Source of the DNA: Caprella mutica | Taxonomy: Eukaryota; Arthropoda; Malacostraca; Amphipoda; Caprellidae | DNA length: 64,000 nucleotides | Assembly: GCA_947561585.1 (NCBI GenBank) | Contig: CANNZV010001040.1 | Span: 140,838 to 204,837 of the forward strand | Direction of reading: 5' to 3' | Part shown: one piece after another, positions 35,801-46,550 of the stretch | How the letters are laid out: every line of letters starts with the position of its first letter | How positions within the stretch are numbered: position 1 is the first letter of the stretch | The notes under the pieces: model-generated | Told to the model about the DNA's origin: nothing | The model's input: only the letters and a program-made list of their open reading frames with translations | The model's database searches: none | Position numbers and translations under genes: made by a program

Positions 35801-38590
35801 AAACCTAAATAATTTAATCAGAACAATTACACGTTTTTCATTGCATCCGCACACAGCATAAACAACCACGGCAAAAATTCTTATATACAAATAACTAATT
35901 AAGTCGCTGTATCTATTATTGCAGGGGCACACGGCCGTGTGTTCGTATGTGCGTATTCGTTCATGCGCAGAGGAGTCTAAAATTCGTATCAAGGCGTAGC
36001 GTACCTTGTTAAGTTAATATACCTTGAGTATGTTATAGAATGATCACAAGTTTGCCACTGTACAAAGTGGCTAACTTTACAGACTTTATTTTAAACCTTA
36101 CCTGAAAATTCCCCTTTTTAGAGGAAATTATATAAGGACTTGGAATTTTCTCCTATGTTTTCATTTATAAATCCTTATTATAATTTACCGACCTTTAAGA
36201 ATTTCCAAATAAGCAGGTCTTTCCATTTCATCTTTGGGATAACATAATGATTTCGAAGTACCACAAACTGCTGTATCTTGAACGCTATGAGGACCACCTT
36301 TCGATTCGATTGATAAGCAACCTGCACCGTCATCGTAGGAGAAGGATAAGTCTCTGGGATCACCTGCAATTAAATGGAATGGTTTAGTATTACCGACAGA
36401 AACTAATGATGGTGTAACTGACATAGTGCCATGAAATCAGAATTAGTATCTTTTTCAATATTACATCAATTTAAAACATATACCTACTTAACACCTACTG
36501 AATTCCAAAAAGTAGTTTTGGTATACATACATTTTCATCTAAGATATCAATCCTAAACTTATCACTTTTTCTATTTAGATTGCTTATTTGTGTTCGTTTC
36601 ATGGGAAAGAAATTACTGGGGGTAAAGCTTTATTAAAATCAAGCCTTTCCTAAAAATTGTTCTCAATGTAATCATTATAATTAAATATACAATATAATAA
36701 TATAAAACATGAATTTTTTCAGTTTTTTTCACCGGCTATTTATATTCTTTCAAACGTTTCGCAAAGAACGTTTATGTATAGAAGTATAATATTCCAAACT
36801 AGAATTTTACTAATCGTCTTATGGTTAGTATGGTTGACTATTTTTTAATTCGATGGACTATATCGCTTCTTAATGAAGATGTGACTACATATTTGAGCCA
36901 TTGATGAAATAGAACTCATTCTAAGTTAGTGAGATATTAGCAACGCCATCTATTGGAACTTCGATGAAACGACAATAAATAAGTTTACAAAAAATACTCC
37001 ATTTCAACGACTAATTAGTGTTTATCTATCATATTTAGTTATGATATTCAATATACAAGTCAGAAGAACCTTCTTCAGTGTTAATTTATGATGGATAACT
37101 TCATCAAATCTTTGTATTTTAACAATATTTTATAAATATATCTTTTTATATTTAATACAAATACAGTTTTTTCCCTCACTTCCAATTATTTTGCCATTGA
37201 TGCAGACCGATGGCTCAGGGATGACCAAAGCAGAAGAATCTCCAGGTGTAACACTGCACAATTTGTGAAAAATCCGTTCTTTGTGTAAATAAACCAAATA
37301 AGTGCCAACACAGCTAGTTTCTGCAAATTTGAAAGAGAATGATATTTATAAATCTAAAACTCATTAAAATCCAAGATTAGTTCCTTGTGTTAAATAATTA
37401 TCATGTATTTCCTTATCTTTGCAAAATATTTATAAATGTTACTACGTATTTGAAAGCTAACCACTTAATAATTTCTGAACTTGTGTTCAAGAATGAGAAT
37501 TTATCCCTCTAAAAAACCTTCGATTCAATTTTTATATCATATATACAATAATTATATAGAACCGAAATACAATTATCCTGTACGGTGATATATGTAATTC
37601 AATACTTAATTTGCTTACAACTGAAGTGAAAATATAGCAAAGAGTCTAGCTAGGTACTATGTGTGCCTTTACTGGCACAGAACTGAGTTTGAATTGAAAT
37701 TAATGGAGGTAAAGAGTCTAACTCAATGTTTCTTAACTTAGGTTTAGTTTCTACAGACGTTACCTATTTAAATAATTACATTACTCTAGTCCCCAGCAAG
37801 TTTCTTGAATATGAAAGACTAAATTAATACCGTTAATAATACTATTAATATAATCAATAATACTGAGTGGTTATACGTCAATAAAATAAAGATTGAAAAC
37901 ATTTCAAAAATATAAGTAGTGTAACTTGATAACAGATAAAATACAATTACTCCGTTACCCTGTTATATATTTACATGACCCTGTTTAGGGTTATTTACCC
38001 ACCCACAGTGTAAGAAAAACTAACCAAAGTGGGAATAGAATATTTTTCCGATATACCTTAGGGGAATTTTCAAAATCTTAGACAATTCCTTCTGTATTCA
38101 TGATTTATTTGTTTTTACTCACCAGGAGGGTCAATCATGTACACTAGGGTTGACGTATCATCATTGCAAGGTTCCGTCCGCCGGCTGAAAAGATTTTCTG
38201 AAGTGCTGCATTCATCATCAGCCCACATGAACATTAAATCTCCTAATGTGATCGATAACGGATAATATTACACATATCAAAGACACAGATGCTATTGAAA
38301 TAGTTAATTTATCAAATATACGTATGTTACACACCATCAGCCACTGCTTTTTCGGCACACTCTTTAAAAGTGGAGATTTCAGTTCTTGGAGTCCAACCTG
38401 CCCTTCGAAACTGTTTTTCCTCTGCTATATATTTAGTGAACTTAATAGTTTGATTGGCAGGTTTGATGGAATAAACTGGACATTTGATTCTCTGTGTGCT
38501 GCTATCGGTTGTAGATGCGGTCATTAATTTCACCTGAATTAATGAGATAATTAAGGTTAAATGAATAAGAATATTACAAAATTTACTCAA
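32849..38590 (-). CDS. Predicted secreted, C-type-lectin-like protein, 5 exons, 317 aa
   Basis: Coding exons (minus strand): 38590-38335, 38242-38123, 37320-37180, 36363-36193, 33114-32849. All have GT-AG borders and every junction is phase 1, total 954 nt. The first exon begins with a probable signal peptide (hydrophobic core CNILIHLTLIISLI, residues 5-18), so the product should enter the secretory pathway. Cysteines occur throughout (KCPVYS, ECAEKAV, DDECSTS, SCVGTY, LCSVTP, GAGCLS, AVCGTS, SLCYPK). The last exon has WKWSKSD, GWKTGYPKN and NDNEYHSVYACCYQ, which I read as a C-type lectin-like C-terminus (W.W, then a WND-like and terminal CC region). The ECAEKAVADGDLMFMW segment is loosely PAN/apple-like. 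These domain calls are inference. I do not recognise an orthologue and assign no function. Intron 4 (3 kb) is filled with mobile elements. An alternative 5' end using the exon-like segments near 40.2 kb is possible. Confidence 0.7.
33241..34567. mobile_element. 1.33-kb TIR element in intron 4 of the lectin-like gene
   Basis: TIRs GGGTCGGACGGGGTATCACT (left) and GGGTGGGATGGGGTATCACT (right, reverse complement), flanked by TA. The phrase 'gcgcagtgataccc' is also repeated inside, near 33618 and 34336. The right-hand half (33830-34320) is a G-rich degenerate array of GATGGGGAGAGAGGGAAAT type. No transposase frame. Confidence 0.75.
34777..35306 (+). mobile_element. Helitron-like dispersed element, most complete copy
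   Basis: Starts TTACCTTCGCAGAATGCGGG (palindrome-like 5' end) and ends with an imperfect hairpin (CGCTCTACCGAGTGC), then ACATAATCTAG, followed by T. It interrupts one arm of a pre-existing palindrome. The flanks GTTTAA and TTAGAATATG rejoin to match the other arm (GTTTAATCAGAATATG, read as reverse complement at about 35331-35346), so insertion was between A and T with no target duplication. The body has four AAGGTCAAGGTCA-type blocks. No protein is encoded. Confidence 0.65.
35527..35958. repeat. Inverted repeat pair with GGCCGTGTG motif (MITE-like)
   Basis: Left 'gtgcggccgtgtgccccatg' (from 35540) and right 'caggggcacacggccgtgtg' (from 35922) are inverted copies about 400 bp apart. A related GC-rich segment (ACACACGGCAGTGGCACATG) occurs at 48106-48130. 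Non-coding and within intron 4. Confidence 0.5.
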
Positions 38591-38998
38591 TAATTAACAG
38601 GTATGTTCGGTTGCTGCTCTAATACCACCTTTACTTTTACTTTAAGTGGCTTTAAGAATGTACTTGTTGATAAGAATGTATAAAATATGTTAATTAAGAT
38701 AGATGTAAGTATACAATGAGCATTAAGGGGATCGTCCTACTTATAAAACTTTTTCTCTATTATGATTCGTAGAACATTGAAATTTGATAGGTACACATAT
38801 ATAAAATCATATTTGGAATCTTTCTCATTGTTGTTAATATCACATTTTTTCATGAAAACGAAATATTAATGAAAACGTGAAATTTTGGGAGGGTGCGATA
38901 AATGAATCTTCTACGTCATTTTTTAACATAAAGTAATAATATTGGTATCATTGGAAGCGGAAAGACTCGGGCAGCAAAAGTAAATTCGTATAAAAAAA

Positions 38999-39388
38999 TG
39001 GAGCAAGTAAAGATAACGGACCAGAAACAGACAAAGTAAAGTTGACGGACCAGAAATTAAACTGGTAAAGATAACGGACAAGAAAATAAGCTAGTAAAGT
39101 TAACGGACCAGAATACATTTTTTAGTTTTAGCATATTTTGCATATTTTTGCATATTTTGCATATTTTTTTAATTGAAAGAATTGATGAAAAAACGTGATC
39201 TATTTTGAAAATCCTTTAATGTGGTATCTATGATTCCAAAATTATGTTCTTATCATAATTATTGGTCAAATATTAATAATTTAACCAAGTAAAGTTAACG
39301 GACCAGATATGAAGCTAGTGAACATGACGGACCAGAATTTAAACTAGTAAAGTTAATGGACCCTGGTCCGTCATCTTTAATTGCCCCA
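38999..39388. mobile_element. 390-bp MITE with GGACCAG arrays
   Basis: TIRs TGGAGCAAGTAAAGATAACG (left) and TGGGGCAATTAAAGATGACG (right, reverse complement), each followed by repeated GTAAAGTTAACGGACCAGAA units. A partial relative with the same units lies at 46440-46550. Non-coding. Confidence 0.65.
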
Positions 39389-39482
39389 AAAAAATCCTAC
39401 TCTGAGATTAATAGAAAGAAAAAAACTTTTTTTACATTTTTTTCAAAATCTTTTTAGCTGTGACTTCATTACATTCGAATAA

Positions 39483-39689
39483 AGGCTGCTTCACACATCA
39501 CCGATATCCGTCCGGCACGTCACCGGTCCGTCTCCGTCACTCTCCTCTTAGTGATTCGGTGTCAGTGAAAAAATGTATCGTTACTTTAATTTCAACGGAC
39601 CTATTCACACAGTACCGGCTCTCCCCAGTGATAAAAAATCAATGACCGGTGACGTCCCGGACGGATATCGGTGATGTGTGAATCAGCCT
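39483..39689. mobile_element. 207-bp PIF/Harbinger-like MITE
   Basis: TIRs of about 46 bp match at all but two bases. They begin AGGCTGCTTCACACATCACC on the left and AGGCTGATTCACACATCACC on the right (reverse complement). The element is flanked by TAA on both sides, a 3-bp target typical of PIF/Harbinger. A degraded relative lies at 40441-40615. Confidence 0.75.
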
Positions 39690-40106
39690 TAAAGATGTAT
39701 TCCGAAAAAAGATACAAACTTACTTTTGTTACCCTAGTCTTAGTGCATCCAATGATACCAATATTTTCAATCTAGGTTAAAAGATACAGTTTGATTCCCA
39801 AAAAATAGTATTTTTCAGGAGAGCCAAAAGGAAAACACAACAGCATTGTGCGTTACAAGGTTTGAGTCTTTATTGGGGCTGTATCTCAGTAACCAACAAA
39901 CGTATGCACGTTAAAGTTTCACATCACGTATCCGATATATAAAACTAGGTAATGCAGCTAAAAAAAGTTTTGTTTATAATTTTCACAAGATCTTGGTAGG
40001 ACGATACCCTTAAACAGAATTTGTACGTGTTATCAATTATAATGAATTCAAAAAGATCTTAATATATTGTTTTACTGGTCCTTAGCAATTTAAGTAAATT
40101 TCTTAC

Positions 40107-40340
40107 GTAGTGAGAAGTTTGTCCTTCCAAAGCCGTAGCCATAGTTAACTGAATCTGTAAAAAAATAGTAAGTAAAGTTACTTACAAATGGATATTCTCT
40201 ATAACTCCTCTAATTTTGATTGATATTTTGCTAATTACTTACCGCCATCTGAACCATCAACAGCCTCAACAATATGGTAACCATCTTTTAGAAAAAGTAT
40301 TGGGTGTGTCTTGTAATTATGAAATGATAATTGGAATGAA
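40107..40340 (-). other. Two orphan exon-like segments upstream of the lectin-like gene
   Basis: On the minus strand, 40340-40243 is preceded by TCTCTTGCAG and followed by GTAAG. 40154-40107 is preceded by TTTTTTACAG and followed by GTAAG. With entry in phase 2 they share one open frame (SFQLSFHNYKTHPILFLKDG ... VNYGYGFGRTNFSL) and leave in phase 1, which fits the entry phase of the exon at 38242-38123. They could be alternative 5' exons of the lectin-like gene, bypassing its signal-peptide exon, or exons of another gene whose other parts I cannot find. Confidence 0.4.
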
Positions 40341-40440
40341 CTGCAAGAGATTATGTCAATAGTAACTACATTAGAAAATGTCGTTTGAATCTAAGAAGCT
40401 CAAGTATTCCGTGTATGGTCCCAAAATAAAGACAGCTCAA

Positions 40441-40615
40441 TGGCTGCTTCACACATGTCAGTGATACGTCCAGGACGTCACCGGTCCGTCTCCTCTCAGT
40501 GATTCAGTATCAGTGAAAAAATATATCGTTACTTTAATTTCAATGGCCACATTCCTTCAGTACCAGCTCCTCTCAGTGATAAAAAATCACTGACCGGTGA
40601 TGTCCCGCAGCTTAA
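40441..40615. repeat. Degraded relative of the PIF/Harbinger-like MITE
   Basis: Shares GGCTGCTTCACACAT, 'acgtcaccggtccgtctcc' and 'tatcgttactttaatttcaa' with the intact element at 39483-39689. Its right TIR is lost. Confidence 0.7.
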
Positions 40616-40917
40616 TGCATCACACTACATTGTTTGATATACTGCTTTTATGTCTCAAGATCTTGAAAGAGCTTCAGTCTGAGGCCGACAGAAGGTTCAG
40701 AAATCGTACAGTTTATATATCATTAACTATGAATTCATATACATATTACCTAAGGAGCAGTTATACGAATTTCTGATTAATTATATTGATCATCTTGAAC
40801 CTACGGTTTAATTTATATATCTAAAGCTCAGTACACACTAGGCACTAAAAAGTGCTTGATACGGCACATCATCCACATGATTGAGCATTATAAACTGTGC
40901 GATATGTATGTACACAC

Positions 40918-43068
40918 TGGCACTATATAGGACATTTTCCCTACCGGACTATTTCCCGCTGTACTTTTCTCAGCCGGATTTTTCACCGCCTGAACTTTTC
41001 ACCGCCGAACTTTTCCCCGCCAGTACTTTTTCCCGCTGGAATAAAATATCAGTATTTTAGGCTATTGAAGTATAATTTTGATAAAACTAAAAAAAATAGA
41101 ATACACATCTTATTAACAAAATTTGATTCCCGTATGTGCCCATATTGGTCGCCCGATTTTAAAACTGTGCCTTCGTATTTTCGCCTATAATTTAGAGATG
41201 TTATCAGATGTAATTTAATCTCAGCGTTGAAGGTATTTTCAGGTTTCAAGCTTTCGAATAGAAAGATTTCTATTCATCATCAGGAGAAGGGTGGAAAACC
41301 TGGACCTGACAATGAATTTTATGACCAATGGTTGTATGTTGGATACCGTCTCTCTATTTCAGCTATATATCCTAGAGTTTATTAATATTAATTAATCTAT
41401 TAAATATTAAATATTGATATATGAGACAAAAAGAAAAACAAAAAAAATATTGTCTCATATATCATTTTTTAATAGATTAATCAGATTGATGGCCATTCAG
41501 TCCGATGTTATAGAGCAATGTACAGTACCTGTGCTATTTGTTTTTAGTATCTATCTTAAAGATAATCTTACTTTTCAGCAGCACATTGACTACATTTCCC
41601 AAAAGAGTTAGAAAACTGTGGGTGTTATTTGTTTCAATTCCCAAATAAAGATTGCTTCCAAATATTTAAAAAATAATTGATTCATTTTGCATTTATTTTA
41701 ACTGCGTCAGCATATACATTCTAATATTATCTTAAAAAAAAACATAATACAGCATTGATGAAAGTTATGAATAACTAACGAAACTAAATTTTAAAATATT
41801 TTTAAATCTACAATGTTAGTAAAAATACTATTCAAGTGCAAAATCAAATATACTTGCATGCCCCGCTCTAATTTCAACTTGCACGTATGACAAGTCAAAT
41901 AAGTGTGGAATATTCCTCGCAATTATATCTCCTGATATAGAAAAATAGTTATGGAGTAACTTTGGCAAATTGGTTGTTAGTTTTCAGTTAAGCTGTTCTA
42001 GCAGTAACTATTGCAAACATGACTATTTGTGATGACATTAATTACAAATCATTTAATAATCAATATTATGTATACATATATTATTTAAGGGAAGCGGAAT
42101 ATTCCCCGCCAGACCTTTTCCCCCCAGACTATTCTCCGCCAGGAAATTTTCCCCGCCGTTTTTTTTAAATTTAAACTCTGGAAGATAATCTAATATTGCG
42201 ATTATTAATTTGATTTTCAAAAAAAAATTGTTTTGACACAAAATATCCGTTGCCACGAAATTGTACCTACCAAAATTGTCTGCCGTCTCAAATAACAGAC
42301 CTTTTTTGGATTTTTTTCCTTTAATATTATGGTCGCATGGGAATAGGTCACTACGCTACTTGACTGGAAATGAAATAATTTTCATTGGAGAATTTTAGAG
42401 ACTACGTGAAAAGACTTGATTTAAGAATTTCTACACTCTAACTTACGTAGGTATTTTCATAATAATGGGAAAAGAATTGTAAGTTTTTTAAGGTATAAAT
42501 ATCGAATAAACATATTAGAAAAAAAAGGACACTAAAAAGAGACCAATGGCCAATATTAAGTGTAATAAAAATCTCTAGTAGGTTAATTAATTCTGTGGTA
42601 AATTAATTAATAAACTAATTAGTAAATTTTATTTTTTATATAAAATCTATTAGTGCTCTGGTAAAGCATAAATTTGAATGAGTAGTTAATAGATCGCTAT
42701 CTTTTTACAAAGTTGAAAAATATAATATTAAATTCACGATATCTATAACAATAGAGTTGGAATAACTGAATATATCGAAATTGCTTAGAGTAAGTAACTT
42801 GCGACATTTGGTTATAAATCCCTTGTATTGCAATAATGTTTGTACTTTAGTAGCATCTCTTAATAATATGCAAAAATACGAAGGCACAGTCCTAACATCA
42901 AACGGACAATATAGACACATACAGGAATCAAATTTTGTTAATAAAATGTGTCTTCATTTGATAATATTTTATCAAAATTATACTTTAATAGTCTAAAATA
43001 CTGATAGTTTATTCGGCGGGGAAAAGTCCTTGCGGGGAAAATTCCGGCGGAGAAAAGTTCTAGTGCCA
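40918..43068. mobile_element. 2.15-kb element with long inverted repeats and CCCCGCC motifs
   Basis: Ends TGGCACTA / TAGTGCCA. Inverted arms of about 260 bp run from 40918 to about 41180 and from about 42800 to 43068, sharing 'tatcagtattttaggctatt' and 'tgccttcgtattttcgc'-type sequence. Each arm starts with repeats of CTTTTCCCCGCC(A/G)G. A third cluster of this motif lies at 42095-42155, suggesting an internal nested end. The interior includes a possible reverse-transcriptase remnant at 41500-41690. No transposase recognised. Confidence 0.65.
41500..41690 (+). pseudogene. Possible non-LTR reverse-transcriptase remnant
   Basis: The frame containing LKDNLTFQQHIDYISQKS, then after a stop KTVGVICFNSQIKIAS, resembles the segment of Jockey/CR1-type reverse transcriptases that usually reads LG(V/I)..D..L.F..HI..I..K. 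It is short and interrupted by a stop, so the call is tentative. Confidence 0.4.
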
Positions 43069-43655
43069 TTATTTCCCATAAAATAATTTAAATCTGCCTC
43101 CTGCATAAATTATGACGAAAAAAGCTTAACTGAAAACCAAAAACAAACAATGTTTAGTAACTCAATATTAACACATAAAGTCTGATAGCTAATATTTGAA
43201 AAAAAAATCCAACCAAATGTTAATATTTTACACTTGATGATATCAATTTATAAAATTTTTGATAATTTGATTTATATATTCGTAAATAAGGTAAATGTTT
43301 ATTATAATTAGTGACACAACATTTCAGTCACAAAATCAGCAGAGTTATAGAAAAATCAGTTTTTGCCAAACTCTTTGACCTCCCCAGTACGAAATTATAA
43401 AGTAAATGAAATAAAAGAAATATATTACCAAATATAAGATAGTGACACCTCTTTTCAAGTTCCGTAGAGTTTTTCTAATCAAAGAAAATGTATTCTGAAA
43501 GGGTAACAATATTAAATTACTAAAATCTGAAAAACAATACATTAAGTGTTATTGTGAATTGTATTACTGCTGAATATTATAAATGTATGACAAGATACTT
43601 GGTAGACGAATAAAATATTTGTTAAACCATATAAATTAAAGAGGTTGTTCTAAGA
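43069..43655. other. AT-rich spacer, no gene seen
   Basis: No coding or repeat signal recognised. The last eight bases (TTCTAAGA) are the target duplication of the hAT-type element that follows. Confidence 0.5.
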
Positions 43656-45113
43656 CAGCGTTTCCCAACCCTAAGGTCGCCAAGCGCTTTTCATGAGGTC
43701 GCCAAAGCATCCAAATAAAAATTCAATAGTATGGCAGAACCACTGAGTGTACACTGTGTTGCATCTGAATTATCATTTTTAAATTGCAAATTGGGAGAAC
43801 TTTAAATGCTTCATATGCCATTATAGATTCATCACTTTAATTGAAAGAAATGTATTTTTATGATTATTGAGTATTTATTGTCATATGTCATATTATGAGG
43901 CACATCTTCTGATGGTCTTCAAAAGTTGTATCCTGGCTAAATCCTTCAGCGAAGCTTTGAATCCATCCTCAATGGAATCTAGGTTTTCCCTATAAACTCG
44001 AAATTTTGTAGCAGCCCAGAAGAAAAAGTCAAAAGGGTTGAGATCTGGACTGTGCTGGCCAGGGATTTCCGTTACTCTGCAAATTAATAGGCCAAGAAAC
44101 TTTTCATAAAAAAAATTTACAGCTGCATTTATTGAATGTGGTGGATCATCGTCTTACTACCACCATAGTGTGGAACTAGTTTTATAATTGTGCAGTCTGG
44201 GCCAAATAATGCCGTGGAGCAATCTGAAGTATGAAACACCAATAAAAGATGAACGGAATGTACCTATCATCTGATTGCAGATATTTCAAAGATTTTCATT
44301 TGTCCGCAATCAGTCGTTTTTTCGATGTGGTTTTTGATGGAGGAAAAAGAGCTTCTCATCGATCCAAACGACTCTATACAATTTTGGATGCTTTCTTTTG
44401 AATCCACTGACAAAACTACCTTCTCTGTGCTTTGTGGAAATCCGTTGTTGATTGAACTGAAGTGCAATGATAAAAAGTGAAACGAAGTCCATGTCTGACA
44501 ATTTCCAAAACGTGGTTTTGGTGGATGATTTCTTCTGAGAAGCTTTTCTGGGAGAGCAACTGAGGGTTTCCTTAAGAAACCCTTCACCTCTTGAATCACT
44601 GCTTCTGTTCTTCTTGATTTTGTTTTCATTTGCCTTTTCTTATGGATGGAACCAGTCTCATTGAAAAGATCGCAAACTCTTGCGAATATTTTCAAGTGGC
44701 AAGATTTAGCCATCCTTCCACTGATCATCAAGTGAAGCTTGACTTGAAGACATACAATTGAAGGAGAAGGTGTTTTGACAAACTGCAGGACAATCCATTT
44801 CTTCCCGAATTAAAAAAAATCAGGATAAAGATGGTTGAAGATCGAAGTGAATTTTGATTCTCCATTCTTTAAGAGCAAAATGGCGTATAGTACATAATGT
44901 GATTTGAAGCAGTTTAAGTTCTCCCAATTCGCAATTAATAAATGACGTTTCTGATAGAACGCAGTGTTTATATAAATGGAATTAACCTACATAAAAGAGG
45001 CTGCATGCACTGCAGTGCTCGTGCCATTTTACAGAAAACATATATAGAGGGGTCGCGGTTATGGCTTGAGGTGCATAAATAGGGTCGCCTTAAAAAAAGG
45101 TAGGGAAACACTG
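43656..45113. mobile_element. hAT-type element, 1458 bp, with 8-bp target duplication
   Basis: TIRs CAGCGTTTCCCAACC (left) and CAGTGTTTCCCTACC (right, reverse complement) are typical hAT ends. TTCTAAGA occurs directly outside both (43648-43655 and 45114-45121). The subterminal GGTCGCC motifs are shared by both ends. The interior is not hAT-coding: it holds a mariner-family transposase remnant, so this is either a nested insertion or a non-autonomous hAT that captured a mariner. Confidence 0.85.
43785..44945 (-). pseudogene. Mariner-family transposase remnant nested in the hAT-type element
   Basis: Minus-strand fragments in several frames: LFNETGSIHKKRQMKTKSRR (about 44680-44620), WIDEKLFFLHQKPHRKND with the first catalytic Asp (about 44370-44310), DDDPPHSINAAVNF at the second Asp (about 44150), and HSPDLNPFDFFFWAATKFRV with the third Asp (about 44060-44000). 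Frameshifts and stops separate them, so it is inactive. Inverted copies of AATTG(C)(A/G)AATTGGGAGAACTT at about 43785 and 44940 may be its TIRs. Confidence 0.75.
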
Positions 45114-45395
45114 TTCTAAGAGATGCGTGTCTCTTAGAACAGATAATTTTTACCATTTGTGAGCCCGTTAAAGATCCTCTGCTGTACAAGCTTTTTCCTG
45201 TTCATGTAAATTGTATAATTAAAAAAAATTATAGTTTATGTTATTGGCAATAAATTATAAACAAAAATGTTCAGTCTGAATTAATAATTCATTTGTTGCG
45301 GCAATATGATCTAGCTCTTTCAATTTTGTATTTTTCTGGCGAATCCAAAGCTACAGAAGAAAATGGGCACTAGGTTGACAAATCGCATTGGTACT

Positions 45396-45421
45396 GCTCG
45401 TTTTTTTTTTTTTTTTTTTTT
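45396..45421. repeat. Homopolymer T tract
   Basis: An uninterrupted run of about 22 T. It may be a retroposition tail or simple slippage. Confidence 0.8.
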
Positions 45422-45537
45422 GCAAAATAGGCCAACATGGTAACAGTCTGGTATGTTATGTTGAAACCATCTTGACCCAAGATGTTGCCGATAAGTTATT
45501 CAAGTTTCAGCCATATAATGGCGATACGCTGGTAGTC

Positions 45538-46387
45538 GGTAAATTGCTCGAAAACAATTGCTCGAAAGACAATAATATTGCTCGAAAAACAATTGCTCGA
45601 ATGAACAATTGCTCGAATGAACAATTGCTCGAATTATCAAATTACTCGAATGAACAAAATTGCTCGAATTATAAAATTGTACAGTTTTCGATTGTACAAA
45701 AGTCAGTTATTCGTGAAGTGGAGCTGCACCTAACAATCTTTGTTTCTTTTCAGTAATTGATCATTAATCATTCTATGAATGATTTTAAACATTACTCATT
45801 TTGCATAATCTCTTTTTTAGACCGTTTGTGTCATCTCGTTTGTAACATGTGAATTGGAATCATGTTGTGAATCACTATACTATTCATGTTTTTTTTATCA
45901 TAAAACCCATAAATTTATTTATTACTTGCCTATCTGTATGTGGTACCTCAATAGGTGAAATAATTCAAAGTTATGGCAGAGTTTTAATAAATCTACAAAT
46001 GAAATCGAGTTTTATGATAAAAAAAAACATGAATTGTAGTGATTCACCACATGATTCCAATTCACATGTTACATACGAGATGACACAAACGGTTTAAAAA
46101 AAAAGATAATGCAGAATGAGTAATAATTAAAATCATTTATAGAATGATTAATGATCAATTACTAAAACGAAACAAGGATTGTTAGGTGCAGCTCCACTTC
46201 ATGAATAACTGACTTTTATAAAATCGAAAACTGTGCAATTTTATAATTCGAGCAATTTTGTTCATTCGAACAATTTGATAATTCGAGCAATTGTTCATTC
46301 GAGCAATTGTTCGTTCAAGCAATTGTTTTTCGAGCAATTGTCTTTCGAGCAATTGTCTTTCGAGCAATTGTTTTCGAGCAATTTACC
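45538..46387. mobile_element. 850-bp foldback palindrome with TTGCTCGAA arrays
   Basis: Two inverted arms of about 370 bp (45538 to about 45910, and about 46005 to 46387) surround a spacer of roughly 100 bp. The outer 110-140 bases of each arm are tandem direct repeats of TTGCTCGAATGAACAA and TTGCTCGAAAGACAA. The inner part is unique ('gtgaagtggagctgcaccta' onward). No transposase frame. Long TIRs with internal direct repeats are the hallmark of foldback elements. A diverged relative sits in intron 1 of the SGLT-like gene. Confidence 0.8.
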
Positions 46388-46439
46388 TAGAACCGATTCC
46401 AACAGTATTTTCTTTTCTTAATTATTGGTCAAATATTTA

Positions 46440-46550
46440 AAATTTGCCCAAGTAAAGTTAACGGACCAGAATTGAAGCAAGTAAAGAAAACGGACCAGAA
46501 TTTAAACTAGTAAAGTTAACGATCCCTGGTCCGTCATCTTTACTTGCTCC
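46440..46550. repeat. Partial copy of the GGACCAG-array MITE
   Basis: Carries AAGTAAAGTTAACGGACCAG units and the right-end phrase CTGGTCCGTCATCTTTACTT found in the element at 38999-39388. The left end is missing. Confidence 0.65.

Larger units (their letters stand above)
38727..40009. mobile_element. TTAA-flanked 1.28-kb element carrying two nested MITEs
   Basis: Ends GGGGATCGTCCTAC and (right, reverse complement) GGGTATCGTCCTACC lie directly inside TTAA on both sides, the piggyBac-type target. A second inverted pair inside (ATTGGTATCATTGGA at 38940 and its complement at 39749) extends the TIR. Elements 38999-39388 and 39483-39689 are inserted in its body. No transposase remains. Confidence 0.65.

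Noticed and set aside
38533..38590. Splice acceptor TTAATTCAG at 38534 as the true start of the first lectin-like exon
   Set aside because: It would need a phase-0 upstream exon. The only candidates upstream end in phase 1, and the ATG at 38590 gives a good signal peptide.
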